Shown here: one piece after another, positions 27,663-36,550 of the stretch
Position numbering within the stretch: the first letter of the stretch is position 1
Layout: each line of letters starts with the position of its first letter
Assembly (NCBI RefSeq): GCF_002879885.1
Contig: NZ_PNYA01000010.1
Coordinates: 1-64,000, forward strand
Length of the DNA: 64,000 nt
Source: Trinickia dabaoshanensis
Lineage (GTDB): Bacteria > Pseudomonadota > Gammaproteobacteria > Burkholderiales > Burkholderiaceae
Direction of reading: 5' to 3'
Made by a program: the position numbers and the translations under genes
The notes under the pieces: generated by a model
The model's input: the letters and a program-made list of their open reading frames with translations, nothing else
Database searches by the model: none
What the model was told of the DNA's origin: nothing

Positions 27663-28976
27663 TCAATAAGGTGCCAGACCATCGCGAAACCCGACTGCTT
27701 CGGGCTTCGCGGACGGCAAACGCAACGAAACGCGGGTGCCGCGATCGGGCTCGCTCGCGAGTTCGATCGACCAGCCGTATCGATCGCAGATCTTTTTGAC
27801 GATCGACAGACCAATACCGATGCCGCACTTCTCGGTTTGTTGCCCGTCCGCCTGGTAGAACCGATCAAAAACGTATGGCAGCGCCTGCGTCGGAATACCG
27901 GGTCCGGTGTCCTCGATACGCAGCCACCCGTCTGAGTAGGAAAAATGCACATGTCCACGGTCGGTATGCCGCACAGCGTTGTCGATGAGGTTGGATAGCA
28001 CGACCGCAAGCGCGGAACGGTTCACTACGACGTGAAGATTGCGATTCACGTCAATGACGGCCTCGAGCCTCTTTTTCGCAACGCGATCGGCAAAAGGCAT
28101 CAGCGCACTTTCAATCAGATTTGCCACAGCCACCGGTTCGACATCGTGCGCGGAATCTTCTCTGGCGAGCATCAGCAATGCGTTCGTGAGTTCACGCATA
28201 GTGTCGGCCGCGCACTCGATCTGCTGGAGCCGCGTGCGCGACTTCCCGCTGATCGCGGCATCCTGCGCAAGCAGTTCGCAACTCGTCTTGATTGTCGTGA
28301 GGGGCGTGCGCAGTTCGTGGCTCACATTGCCAGTAAACTCCTTCTCCCGCTCGATCATGTCGGCCATGCGCCGATGGTAGTCGTTGAAGGCCTCGACCAG
28401 TCCTACGAGTTCCGTTTCATCGTACTTGCCGGGTTGGATCGACGGCGATTCTCCGAACCTGAGCATCTTCACTTGGCGTGCGAGACCGGCTACCTGCCGC
28501 ACCAGCAGGCCCGACAGACCGAAGGAGAGCCAAATCGTGAGCAGCGCAAAGACGCCCGTGCCGGCCATCAAGGCATTGATGACTCCCTTGAAATGGCGCT
28601 CGTAGGCGCTGAAGTTGTAGACGCGATACAAGCGCGTCATACCGAAGGGTACGATCGCGACGTGGATCTCCCGTCCGTTGATGATAATCTGATGCGTCCC
28701 GACCGGCAGATCCGTGGCCGATGCCGGTAGAACAATTGGCGGACGGTCTGAGGTCGACACGTAGCCGTTCATACGTTGGTCGAACGGAGGCAGTAAAGCC
28801 GGATTGGCTTCGTAGCTCCTGAGCACATTGGCCATATCGTCGTGGATCAGCGCCACGATCAGTTTCTCTTCCTGTGCTTCGGCCAGCGTTCTTACGCCTA
28901 GCGCCTGGGCGAGCAGCAGAGCGATGGTCAGCACGGAGAACACAAGCGTGACCTTTAGACGAAGGCTACGCCCCAT
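27663..28976 (-). CDS. Sensor histidine kinase 2 (tandem system)
   Basis: A 437-residue sensor kinase with two membrane segments (about 10-30 and 150-175) around a periplasmic sensor, a HAMP-like linker, the H-box FTGNVSHELRTPLTTIK with the phosphorylated His, N-box LIDNAVRHTDRGHV and G-boxes DTGPGIP and GIGIGLSIVKK. The start ATG 28976 overlaps the preceding response-regulator gene by 11 nt; an in-frame start further upstream would lie fully inside that gene. The ligand is unknown; coupling to an efflux operon 69 nt downstream suggests sensing of metals, cationic peptides or envelope damage. Confidence 0.9.
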   Translation of the reverse strand: MGRSLRLKVTLVFSVLTIALLLAQALGVRTLAEAQEEKLIVALIHDDMANVLRSYEANPALLPPFDQRMNGYVSTSDRPPIVLPASATDLPVGTHQIIINGREIHVAIVPFGMTRLYRVYNFSAYERHFKGVINALMAGTGVFALLTIWLSFGLSGLLVRQVAGLARQVKMLRFGESPSIQPGKYDETELVGLVEAFNDYHRRMADMIEREKEFTGNVSHELRTPLTTIKTSCELLAQDAAISGKSRTRLQQIECAADTMRELTNALLMLAREDSAHDVEPVAVANLIESALMPFADRVAKKRLEAVIDVNRNLHVVVNRSALAVVLSNLIDNAVRHTDRGHVHFSYSDGWLRIEDTGPGIPTQALPYVFDRFYQADGQQTEKCGIGIGLSIVKKICDRYGWSIELASEPDRGTRVSLRLPSAKPEAVGFRDGLAPY

Positions 28977-29655
28977 TACGACCACTCCCAACGAGTCGAT
29001 AGCCGACACCATGGACCGTCTCGATGAGGTCTGTTTGCCCTGGAGCGGTGAGTGCGCGGCGCAGGGTGTAGACATGCGCGCGCAGCGTGTCGCTGTCGGG
29101 GAGTTCTTCGCCCCAGACTTCAGTTTCGAGTTCGGCGCGACTGAACATGCGGTTCGGTGACTGCATCAGAACACGCAGCAACTGCAAACATTTTGGCGGG
29201 AGCTTGACGGGGCGACCGGCGCGTTCGACTGTCATCGTCGACAGGTTGAGGAACACATCTGCAAACCGAAGATCCATGGGCGCAACGCGGCCCCGGTAGC
29301 GCTTGATCAGGGCGCTGAGCCGCGCGCCAACCTCCTTCAGAGAAAACGGTTTGACCAGATAGTCATCGGCGCCGTGCACAAAGCCCTCGAGTTTGTCGTC
29401 GAGCGCGTCTCGGGCGGTCAGCATCAGCACCGGCGTGTCCCGGCGCGCTTCACCGCGCAGCTTACGACAGAGCATCAGTCCGTCCATGCCGGGCAATGAC
29501 AGATCAAGCAGGATCGCATCCCACGAGTCGGCGAGAGCCATCTGTAGGCCCGTCCTACCATTGGAAGCGACATCGACCTCGTAGCCGCTCTCCTCCAGAT
29601 AGTCGTAAAGGTTCGCGGCGATCGCCGCATCGTCCTCGACAATGAGCACCTTCAT
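28966..29655 (-). CDS. OmpR-type response regulator 2
   Basis: A 229-residue regulator: receiver domain with acidic pair EDD near residue 7, phospho-acceptor Asp in LLDLSLPGMDG, and Lys in LVKPFSL; then an OmpR/PhoB winged-helix DNA-binding domain with RAHVYTLRRALT and the C-terminal GVGYRLV hairpin. The ATG at 29655 overlaps the TGA of kinase 1 (ATGA), so it follows as third gene in a four-gene overlapping block. Confidence 0.93.
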   Translation of the reverse strand: MKVLIVEDDAAIAANLYDYLEESGYEVDVASNGRTGLQMALADSWDAILLDLSLPGMDGLMLCRKLRGEARRDTPVLMLTARDALDDKLEGFVHGADDYLVKPFSLKEVGARLSALIKRYRGRVAPMDLRFADVFLNLSTMTVERAGRPVKLPPKCLQLLRVLMQSPNRMFSRAELETEVWGEELPDSDTLRAHVYTLRRALTAPGQTDLIETVHGVGYRLVGSGRNGA

Positions 29656-31019
29656 ACAGTATCGTTGGTTAGTCTTCCGTTGACGCCGTCAGGTTGTGTT
29701 GCTGGGAACCGCAATTGGACCGTCAGGCCCTGCTGATCGCGGCCATTCTCGAGCGAGATTCTCGCCCGATGCTGCTCGGCGATGCGCTGAACAATTGACA
29801 GACCCAGCCCGCTCCCCGACGCCGCATGGTCGCTGCCGCGGTAGAAGCGCTCCCACACTCGTGCCCGCTCTGCCTCGGGTATCCCCGGACCCGTATCGCA
29901 GACTTCAAGCATTGCACAGCTACCTTCCTGGCGCACGATGATGTCGACGCGCGCATGCGCGCCCGCATAACGAATCGCATTGTCGACCAGGTTATTCAGC
30001 AAGATGCGCAGGTTATCGGCATTGCCGGTGACTGTCACTCGGGACGTCCCGACAAAACCCAGGTCGATCTGATTCGCTAGAGCAATCCGCGCCCGGTCGC
30101 TCACGACTGACCGGGCCAGGGCGGTCAGATCGACGTCATCCGATATTGGAGCTTGCGAATCGGGCGAGAGCCGCGCGAGCGTCAGAAGCTGTTCAGCCAG
30201 GTGCGCGAGGCGTGCTGCCCCGGTCCGGATCTGCGCGACGATGGTTTCGCGTTCCTCCGCGCTCGTAGCCCGCGGCAGCAGCTCTGCCTGGAGTCCGAGC
30301 CCCATGATCGGTGTGCGCAGTTCATGCGCCGCGTCAGCAATGAAATGTTTTTGCGTTGTGAACGCCTCATCGAGCCGCTGCAGCAGGTCATTGAGCGCCT
30401 CGACAAGGGGCTTCACTTCCCCCGGTACGGCCTCCGTGTCGATCGACTGCATATTGTTGGCATCGCGCCGTTTCAGGCTCGCAACGACTTCGCGCAGCGG
30501 CCGCAGGCCGTAGCCGATGCCGAACCACAGGAAAAGTGCGAGCACCGGTATCAGCGAAAGCACTGGCCAGAACAGGTGCACTGCGATTTCCGCCACGGCT
30601 TCCCAGCGTGCCTGCTGGACCTGGGCAACACGGACAAGCATGTCTCCATTGCGGGAAACGTATGTATGCCAAAGCTGGCCGTTGACAGTCACATCGGCGA
30701 GGCCGGGGCCGCGTGGTGGTGGAATCACCGAATCGGGATCGCTGCTGAACACCGGCGTAGAACCGCGCCAGACCTGGACTAGCACACCGTGCGATTGCTG
30801 GCCTGAGAGCCGGTCCTCGTCCTTCCCATGCACCCCTTTCAACGACAGCCGGCCGTCGGCATCGACCACGACGTGTCGCGCAATCGCTTTCAACTGATCA
30901 TTGAGTAAATCGTCGAGTTCGGCGAGCGCGCCCCAATAGGTGGCAGCACTGGCCAGGATGCCAGTCAGCAACGTGGCGGGCAATAGCCACAGCAGCAGAC
31001 GGCGGCGCAGCGATGTCAC
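29652..31019 (-). CDS. QseC-like sensor histidine kinase 1
   Basis: A 455-residue sensor kinase of the QseC/PmrB class: membrane segments at about 10-30 and 160-185, periplasmic domain with QSHGVLVQVWRG, HAMP-like region, H-box FIADAAHELRTPIMGLGLQAE, N-box NNLVDNAIRYAGA and G-boxes DTGPGIPEAE and SGLGLSIVQRIAEQH. The start is GTG 31019, overlapping the stop of regulator 1 (GTGA); reading further upstream would enter that gene. The RPLREVV and AAHELRTP patterns match QseC most closely, but the ligand cannot be predicted. Confidence 0.9.
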   Translation of the reverse strand: MTSLRRRLLLWLLPATLLTGILASAATYWGALAELDDLLNDQLKAIARHVVVDADGRLSLKGVHGKDEDRLSGQQSHGVLVQVWRGSTPVFSSDPDSVIPPPRGPGLADVTVNGQLWHTYVSRNGDMLVRVAQVQQARWEAVAEIAVHLFWPVLSLIPVLALFLWFGIGYGLRPLREVVASLKRRDANNMQSIDTEAVPGEVKPLVEALNDLLQRLDEAFTTQKHFIADAAHELRTPIMGLGLQAELLPRATSAEERETIVAQIRTGAARLAHLAEQLLTLARLSPDSQAPISDDVDLTALARSVVSDRARIALANQIDLGFVGTSRVTVTGNADNLRILLNNLVDNAIRYAGAHARVDIIVRQEGSCAMLEVCDTGPGIPEAERARVWERFYRGSDHAASGSGLGLSIVQRIAEQHRARISLENGRDQQGLTVQLRFPATQPDGVNGRLTNDTV

Positions 31020-31678
31020 GCGATCTCCCCGATCTGGTAACCCACGCCGCGCACGTTGCGGATTGCGTCGGCACCCAGCTTGCGGCGCAGGTTGTGGACG
31101 TGGACCTGGACGGCATTGCTCTCGATTTCCTCGTTCCAGCCGTAAAGGCGCTCCTCGAGCTGCTCCCGGGTGACGATGATGCCCGGATCGTGCATCAACT
31201 CGTGCAGCAGCGCGAACTCGCGTGCCGTCACGGATACCTCTTCGTCGCGCAACCAAACACGGTGCAGGGCCGGATCGAGCCGGAGCGCACCTACCTGCAG
31301 CGCCGTCTGGGCACGGCCTGCCTGCCGCCGATTCACGACGCGGATGCGCGCGAGCAACTCCTCGAGCGCGAACGGTTTGACGAGGTAGTCGTCGGCTCCG
31401 CTGTCCAGGCCTGCGACGCGATCGGGGACCGCGTCGCGGGCAGTAATGATGATCACAGGCGTCGCGTCGTTGCCTCGACGCAATCTCGAGAGCAGCGTCA
31501 GTCCATCCTGCCTGGGCAAGCCCAGATCGAGCAACACGAGGCCATAGGATGTCGTGCGCAGCGCGAGTGAGGCGGCCTCGCCATCCTGGGCCCAGTCGAC
31601 GGCGAAGCCCTCCCGGCGCAGTCCGTGCCGCAGTCCGTCGCCGATCAGCGCATCGTCTTCAACCAGCAGGATCCGCAT
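31016..31678 (-). CDS. QseB/PmrA-like response regulator 1
   Basis: A 220-residue OmpR-type regulator: MRILLVEDDALIGDGLRHGL start, phospho-acceptor Asp in VLLDLGLPRQDG, Lys in LVKPFAL, and a winged-helix domain with SNAVQVHVHNLRRKLG and RNVRGVGYQIG. The resemblance to QseB is strong. ATG 31678 is chosen because the receiver domain begins there; an upstream in-frame ATG adds unrelated sequence. It is the likely binder of the CTTAAG-type boxes described separately, because QseB/PmrA proteins recognise such direct repeats; this is inference. Confidence 0.92.
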   Translation of the reverse strand: MRILLVEDDALIGDGLRHGLRREGFAVDWAQDGEAASLALRTTSYGLVLLDLGLPRQDGLTLLSRLRRGNDATPVIIITARDAVPDRVAGLDSGADDYLVKPFALEELLARIRVVNRRQAGRAQTALQVGALRLDPALHRVWLRDEEVSVTAREFALLHELMHDPGIIVTREQLEERLYGWNEEIESNAVQVHVHNLRRKLGADAIRNVRGVGYQIGEIA

Positions 31679-31712
31679 GCCCTGTTCCGTTTTTCCGGTC
31701 TCTAAGCGTCGT

Positions 31713-32033
31713 TCAGTGGTGACTGTACAACGAGTTCCAGTCGGCGGCCGGGACACGTAAACCAGACTGCGACGCACCACCTGGCGTCCCGCCAACGCCT
31801 GTGCTCGCGGCCCCAGTCGCCTCACTTTTGGCAGCGACGCGAGCCTCGGCCGCCTGGATGTCAGCGGGGTACATGTTGTCTTTTCTTGCCGGGTTGTAGC
31901 CGGCCCGTTCGAGCTGGGTCAACTCGTGGCGCACCTGCGCACGAGTCAGCGGTACGTTGGAAGGTTGAGCAAAAGAGATGGCCGGCGCGACGACCACGGC
32001 GGCAAGGACGATGGATTTAACAGTGGATTTCAT
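31713..32033 (-). CDS. DUF4148 exported protein
   Basis: A 106-residue exported protein with a signal peptide ending near ISFA and the DUF4148 core (LTRAQVRHELTQLERAGYNP, then YPADIQAAEARVAA), a family common in Burkholderiaceae. GGAGGT lies 6 nt before ATG 32033. It is the first gene of the run that continues into the response regulator 34 nt downstream, like PmrA/QseB-controlled small exported genes. Function unknown. Confidence 0.85.
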   Translation of the reverse strand: MKSTVKSIVLAAVVVAPAISFAQPSNVPLTRAQVRHELTQLERAGYNPARKDNMYPADIQAAEARVAAKSEATGAASTGVGGTPGGASQSGLRVPAADWNSLYSHH

Positions 32034-32088
32034 GATTAGACCTCCAGATAGTTGGGGCATACCGCTGCGGGCACAGGGCTGTCCGCAA

Positions 32089-32132
32089 CTAGTAAAGACA
32101 TGTTGACGAGCCAGACTTAAGGAACAGTTAAC
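32089..32132 (-). promoter_or_regulatory. Response-regulator box and promoter of the cluster
   Basis: On the - strand the sequence reads GTTAAC, five bases, CTTAAG (32132-32116), an 11-bp-spaced direct repeat of the kind bound by PmrA/QseB-type dimers. After exactly 21 nt comes TACTAG (32094-32089), a -10-like hexamer, and DUF4148 starts about 55 nt later. The same half site appears at two other promoters in this window (49402 and 49692). Confidence 0.6.
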
Positions 32133-32518
32133 GCTGGAGGGTTCCGGCCGACGGCCGCGCATCGGGCATCCGTTGACGCGAGCAAAGAACGCTACGCCGC
32201 CGCCAATGCCAGCTGATCGAGGAACGGCCGTATCGGATGAGTTTGTTTGCCCGAGCGGGGCCGTATCTGGAGCGCCAGCAGACGCCGCAATAGCCGGCCC
32301 ACCAGGCCCAAGATCACCCGGCGTCGTTCTGCGCCACGTCTATGGCCACGGTTAGATAGGGCAGGGGATGGCCGGTTGCTGCGCCGGTGAGCGCTACAGC
32401 ACATGTAGACAAGAAGAGTGCACGCGTCACGGAGAAGGCTGCAGGCGTGATCAGAGAGAATCAACCCGCAGCCGCGAGCGCTAGGGCGAGCACCCAGGGG
32501 CGCAGCGGCACGTCGTTT
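32133..32518. other. Intergenic between cluster promoter and ABC permease stop
   Basis: Apart from the box and promoter described separately, I see no supported gene here. A 90-codon open frame on the - strand (32192-32464) is rich in Arg and lacks a ribosome site. Confidence 0.4.
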
Positions 32519-35173
32519 TTATAGCTCGCGCATACGTTGCACAGCAGGAACGCGCGTCTCGCGAAGCGCACCGGTCACGGCCAGCATGACCGTCAGCAGC
32601 GCAACGCCAAAGTGGGTGACCAGATAGAGCCACGGCACGCTCGGCAGTTCCGGAGGCGGATCGAAAACACCGATCAGGAGCTTAACCAGCATCCAGGCGA
32701 GCATGAACCCGGCAAGCGTTCCAACGGCGGATCCCGCGACAAAAAGCAGACATGCCTCGCTCCAGAGAAAGGCGCCGAGCTGGCGAGGCTTTGCGCCGAG
32801 CGCCGACAGAACGGCGAACGTGCGCCGTCGATCGGCGAGTCCCACCGACAGGATGAGTCCTGTGGCGCCGGCAGTCAGCAAGATCGCGAAGCCCAATTCC
32901 AGGCGCGTCAACCCGCCGAGATCGACCGAGGTGAGACTGGATCCGATAACGTGTTGGGTTTGGTCGAGATCAGTAACCTTGACACCTTGCAGTCCAGCGA
33001 CCACGTTTCGCGCTTCGGCGGCCACGCTCGCGGGAGGTCTGGACGTCTTGAGGAGCACGACTTCGGCACCACTTGCGTTGGTCTGCCGAGCCACGTAGCG
33101 CGCATTGGCCACCAGGAACGAATCGCGTGGTGCGGTGGGGAATTCGCGAACCACACCGACGAACCGGAACGGGACAACGCGATACTGCTGATCCTTGGCG
33201 TTCTGCAGCCGCAGGTTAAGGGTATCACCGACGTGCAGTTGAAAGTCTTTGACGGTTTCCTCCGAGACGAGAATCCCGTCAGGCGTGCGCGCAAGCCGAG
33301 CCAGCGCTTGCCGCGCGGTTTCACCCGAGAAGAACGCGTCGGACATGCTGGTTGCCTCGCCGATGTGCTCCGGATCAATTCCGTACAGGTCCTGCAGATC
33401 GGTGCCGACATACGCCAGCCGGTGCTGCATCGGTTGCGCGGCACTCACGCCGGGCAAGGAGGACAGCGCGTCAAGCTTCGCCGAGGCGGGCGACGCCGGC
33501 GTGCCGGTGATAGTCACGTCGGCACCGTTCGTCAGTTGGGCATCGATGAGCGCCTGCGCATTGTAGGTGGTGTTGAAAATCGCGGTTGAGGTTGCGAACG
33601 TAAAGGCCAGTGCCACGAGGGCGATGCCTTGCGTCATCCGTTTCCGCTGTCGGCTTAGGGCCGCCGCCACCACGCCGGCGAGCCGGCCTGCGATCGGCCC
33701 CAGCCACCTGGCCAGGCGCGCGCGCCCTCGCTTGAGGCCGCCCAGGCAGAGCCTGACCGTCAGCAATCCAAGCCCGAGCCACAGCAGAAGCGGTGCGAGA
33801 AACACCGGGTAGTCCACCGATGCGGACGGTACCCCCTCCGGCGCGAGCACGACCTGGTACCCGGTACTCCAGGTGCGCCAGAAAATGAGGGCCGACAACG
33901 CGATCAGAATGAAATCGAGCCCAGCTCGGCGCCAGAGCGATGCGCGCTCGTGGCCGACGATCATGCGTGCCGCCGCGACCGTCGTTTGCCGGGCATCGAT
34001 CCACGCCGTCACGAGGACGGCGGCGGAAGCCAGCACGACGCCCGCCAACGCCGCGGCCGCGACCCAGCCGGCCGTGGACGCAGCAAACAGGCCGGAGCCG
34101 AGCGCCAGGTGTGTCAACGCAACAGCGAGCACGATTCCACCCGCAATGCCGGCCGCGCCGATGCATGCTGCTTCGACGGCGGCCAGCATTACGATTTGCG
34201 CGAGCGACGCGCCACGGATTCGCAACAGGGCTTGATCGCGTCGACGCCGCCCGGATCCGGAGGCTATCACGGCGATGGTCAGCATGGCGGCAAGCGTGGC
34301 ACCCGGCGCACCGAGAAAGAGAAACAACACTTTTGCATACAGCGCGTCGCTGCGCACGGCGTCCAGCCGCGCGGCCAGATTGTCGGCGACGATGCCGCTG
34401 CCCGCGATGCGCGCCTCCAGGTTTCTCGCGGCACGCTGCGCCGCCGTGAAGGCGACCTGCGGGTCGCTCGGAAGACGGCCGTGCGCCAATCGGACGTGCA
34501 ACTGCATGCGCACCGAATCCGGCCGGATCGCCTGCTGTGGATCGAATAGTCGATGCCAAGCATCGATCGGCATGATCAGGACATTGTCCGGCGGCGCTTG
34601 CGGTGCTGCCCCGGGCGGCACGCCCACGGCCTGGAACAGCGAGTCGGCGTACGGCAGGTCGACGATGCCCGCCACCGTGACGTCCACCGGCGCAAGGCCG
34701 GGGCGGTGAATCGTGACCGTGTCGCCGACGCTCAAGTGCAGGTTCGCTGCGGTTTGTTGCGCGACGAGCACGCCCTCCAGGCTTCCGAGCAGGGACCGGA
34801 ACTCGCGGGGATACGTCCGGATATAGTCCCCGGCGATGCCGAGAACCCTGCCTTTGCCGGTGGTTTGCACCGTTGCCCCCGTGTGAGCGACGAAACCGTC
34901 GACATCGGCGTAGCCGACCTCCTGCAGGTGAGTCGCGCTTGCAGTTTTGCCGACGGAGGCAACGACCGATTGGACGGGCGTGCCCGGGGTAACCTGAATC
35001 TGCCAGTCGACCGGCACGCCCGTCACGGCACGATGCGTCATCGTTGCGGTGCTTTGTGCAAGAAAGGCGCCGAGTGACGCGAGCATGGCCACGGTGACCG
35101 TAACACCCGCCGCAGCCCCGGCCAGCCGGGCCTTTCGGGTGCGCAGAAGTCCCAACAGCCAGAGCTTGATCAT
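32519..35173 (-). CDS. Double FtsX-type ABC transporter permease
   Basis: An 884-residue permease built from two FtsX-like units: an N-terminal membrane segment, a large periplasmic domain (about 40-250), four segments around 270-420, a second periplasmic domain (about 480-740) and three C-terminal segments. This is the single-chain layout of MacB/LolCE-related extruders that handle lipoproteins, lipids or peptides instead of small nutrients. Its start overlaps the stop of the ATPase gene by 4 nt. One permease chain with two different ATPases encoded beside it suggests an asymmetric transporter. Substrate unknown. Confidence 0.87.
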   Translation of the reverse strand: MIKLWLLGLLRTRKARLAGAAAGVTVTVAMLASLGAFLAQSTATMTHRAVTGVPVDWQIQVTPGTPVQSVVASVGKTASATHLQEVGYADVDGFVAHTGATVQTTGKGRVLGIAGDYIRTYPREFRSLLGSLEGVLVAQQTAANLHLSVGDTVTIHRPGLAPVDVTVAGIVDLPYADSLFQAVGVPPGAAPQAPPDNVLIMPIDAWHRLFDPQQAIRPDSVRMQLHVRLAHGRLPSDPQVAFTAAQRAARNLEARIAGSGIVADNLAARLDAVRSDALYAKVLFLFLGAPGATLAAMLTIAVIASGSGRRRRDQALLRIRGASLAQIVMLAAVEAACIGAAGIAGGIVLAVALTHLALGSGLFAASTAGWVAAAALAGVVLASAAVLVTAWIDARQTTVAAARMIVGHERASLWRRAGLDFILIALSALIFWRTWSTGYQVVLAPEGVPSASVDYPVFLAPLLLWLGLGLLTVRLCLGGLKRGRARLARWLGPIAGRLAGVVAAALSRQRKRMTQGIALVALAFTFATSTAIFNTTYNAQALIDAQLTNGADVTITGTPASPASAKLDALSSLPGVSAAQPMQHRLAYVGTDLQDLYGIDPEHIGEATSMSDAFFSGETARQALARLARTPDGILVSEETVKDFQLHVGDTLNLRLQNAKDQQYRVVPFRFVGVVREFPTAPRDSFLVANARYVARQTNASGAEVVLLKTSRPPASVAAEARNVVAGLQGVKVTDLDQTQHVIGSSLTSVDLGGLTRLELGFAILLTAGATGLILSVGLADRRRTFAVLSALGAKPRQLGAFLWSEACLLFVAGSAVGTLAGFMLAWMLVKLLIGVFDPPPELPSVPWLYLVTHFGVALLTVMLAVTGALRETRVPAVQRMREL

Positions 35174-35847
35174 GATGTCCTCGTCGCGACGACGGTTTCA
35201 GTGAGTCTGCCATGCTCCATTCGCCAGACCCGCTCCATGCGACCGGCAACAGCGGGGTCGTGCGTGGCGACGACGAGCGCAATGTCGGTCTCCCCCAGGT
35301 GCGCAAACAGCGCGTCGAGCAGCGCCTGGCCGGTCGCTTGATCAAGCTGGCCGGTTGGTTCGTCGGCGAGAATCACCCTCGGCGTGCCGGCGATGGCCCG
35401 CGCCATCGCAACCCGCTGCATCTGGCCGCCCGACAACTCCTCCGGCATTTTGTGGGCGAGTGCGTCCAATCCAAAGGTGGCAAGCGCATCCGCCACACGC
35501 TTGTCGATATCGCGGGCACTGTCCATCATGAGAAGCGGCACCGCCACGTTCTCGCTGACCGTCAACGGCTCCAGCAAGCTGGGAGCTTGAAACACCATGG
35601 CGATCTTCTCCGGCCGGAGCGAGTCGGCTCCCCCCAATGCGGGCCATTCGATCTTACCGCTCGTCGGGGTGTCGAGCCCGGCCATGAGATGCAGCAAGGT
35701 CGATTTGCCGCAACCGGACGGGCCGACCAGTGCGACGCGCTCGCCCGGTTGCAGGCGGAATGTCGCGGAAACAACCGCGGCGATCGATACTTCTCCCTGC
35801 ACGTAACGTCGGCCGACCGCTTGGGCATCAATCAGGATGTCAGTCAT
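35170..35847 (-). CDS. ABC transporter ATPase A
   Basis: A 225-residue ATPase of the LolD/MacB class: Walker A GPSGCGKST, signature LSGGQMQRVAMARAI, Walker B VILADEPTGQLD and switch His in VVATHDP, all intact. The ATG at 35847 is preferred over one at 35862 because it gives a shorter overlap (8 nt) with the previous ATPase gene. It is co-encoded with another ATPase and one double permease. Confidence 0.9.
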   Translation of the reverse strand: MTDILIDAQAVGRRYVQGEVSIAAVVSATFRLQPGERVALVGPSGCGKSTLLHLMAGLDTPTSGKIEWPALGGADSLRPEKIAMVFQAPSLLEPLTVSENVAVPLLMMDSARDIDKRVADALATFGLDALAHKMPEELSGGQMQRVAMARAIAGTPRVILADEPTGQLDQATGQALLDALFAHLGETDIALVVATHDPAVAGRMERVWRMEHGRLTETVVATRTS

Positions 35848-36550
35848 GGATGAGCCGTCCATCTCGAATGCGCAAGAGCCGGTGAGCCTGGGCCGCGAGC
35901 GCGGAGCTGTGAGTGGCGATCAGGACGGCCGCGCCGCCTCGGCACCGGTCCAGCAGATGCGCGAGGATCGCCGCTTCCGTCGCCGCGTCCACTTCCGCCG
36001 TGGGTTCGTCCGCCAGCAGGACGTGCGGATTGGCCGACAGAGCCACGGCCAGTCCGGCTCGGGCGGCTTCGCCGCCGGACAGTTGCGACGGCCGGGCATG
36101 GCGTCTCGGCGCAAGCCCGACCGTGTCCAGAAGCCCGTCGATGGTCTTCGGTTCAATTTGCCCGGCCAACGACATCTGGAATTTCATATTGGCCTCCACC
36201 GTCAGATGATCGAACAGATTTTCCGATTGCATCAGGATGCCGATATGCCGCGCCCGCAAAGCGGCACGAACGGCCTCAGGGCGACGGGACATACGCAGAC
36301 CCATGACTTCGACATGCCCGCCGTCCGGTTCATCCAAACCGGCGAGACAAGCCAGCAAAGTTGATTTGCCGCTGCCCGACGGGCCTGTCAGGGCAACAAA
36401 TTCTCCCGCGTGAATCTGCAGCGAGACGCCTCTCAGTGCGGCGGTTTCGTCCTCGCCCGCATGGTAGAAGCGATAGAGTTCAAACGCTTCCAATGGCCGC
36501 GCTTCAGCGCCACCGGAAGGAGTTCGAGATGAGTTTCCATTGATCGACAT
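35840..36550 (-). CDS. ABC transporter ATPase B
   Basis: A 236-residue ATPase of the same class as its downstream partner: Walker A GPSGSGKST, signature LSGGEAARAGLAVAL, Walker B LLADEPTAEVD and switch His in ATHSS. All catalytic residues remain, so both ATPases should be active. The signature helix differs from the partner (GGEAAR against GGQMQR), consistent with a heterodimer serving a two-unit permease. ATG 36550 overlaps the preceding exported-protein gene by 47 nt; a start further upstream adds unlike sequence. Confidence 0.88.
   Translation of the reverse strand: MSINGNSSRTPSGGAEARPLEAFELYRFYHAGEDETAALRGVSLQIHAGEFVALTGPSGSGKSTLLACLAGLDEPDGGHVEVMGLRMSRRPEAVRAALRARHIGILMQSENLFDHLTVEANMKFQMSLAGQIEPKTIDGLLDTVGLAPRRHARPSQLSGGEAARAGLAVALSANPHVLLADEPTAEVDAATEAAILAHLLDRCRGGAAVLIATHSSALAAQAHRLLRIRDGRLIHD

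Noticed and set aside
32192-32464. A 90-codon - strand open frame
   Set aside because: No ribosome site, no domain, Arg-rich composition.
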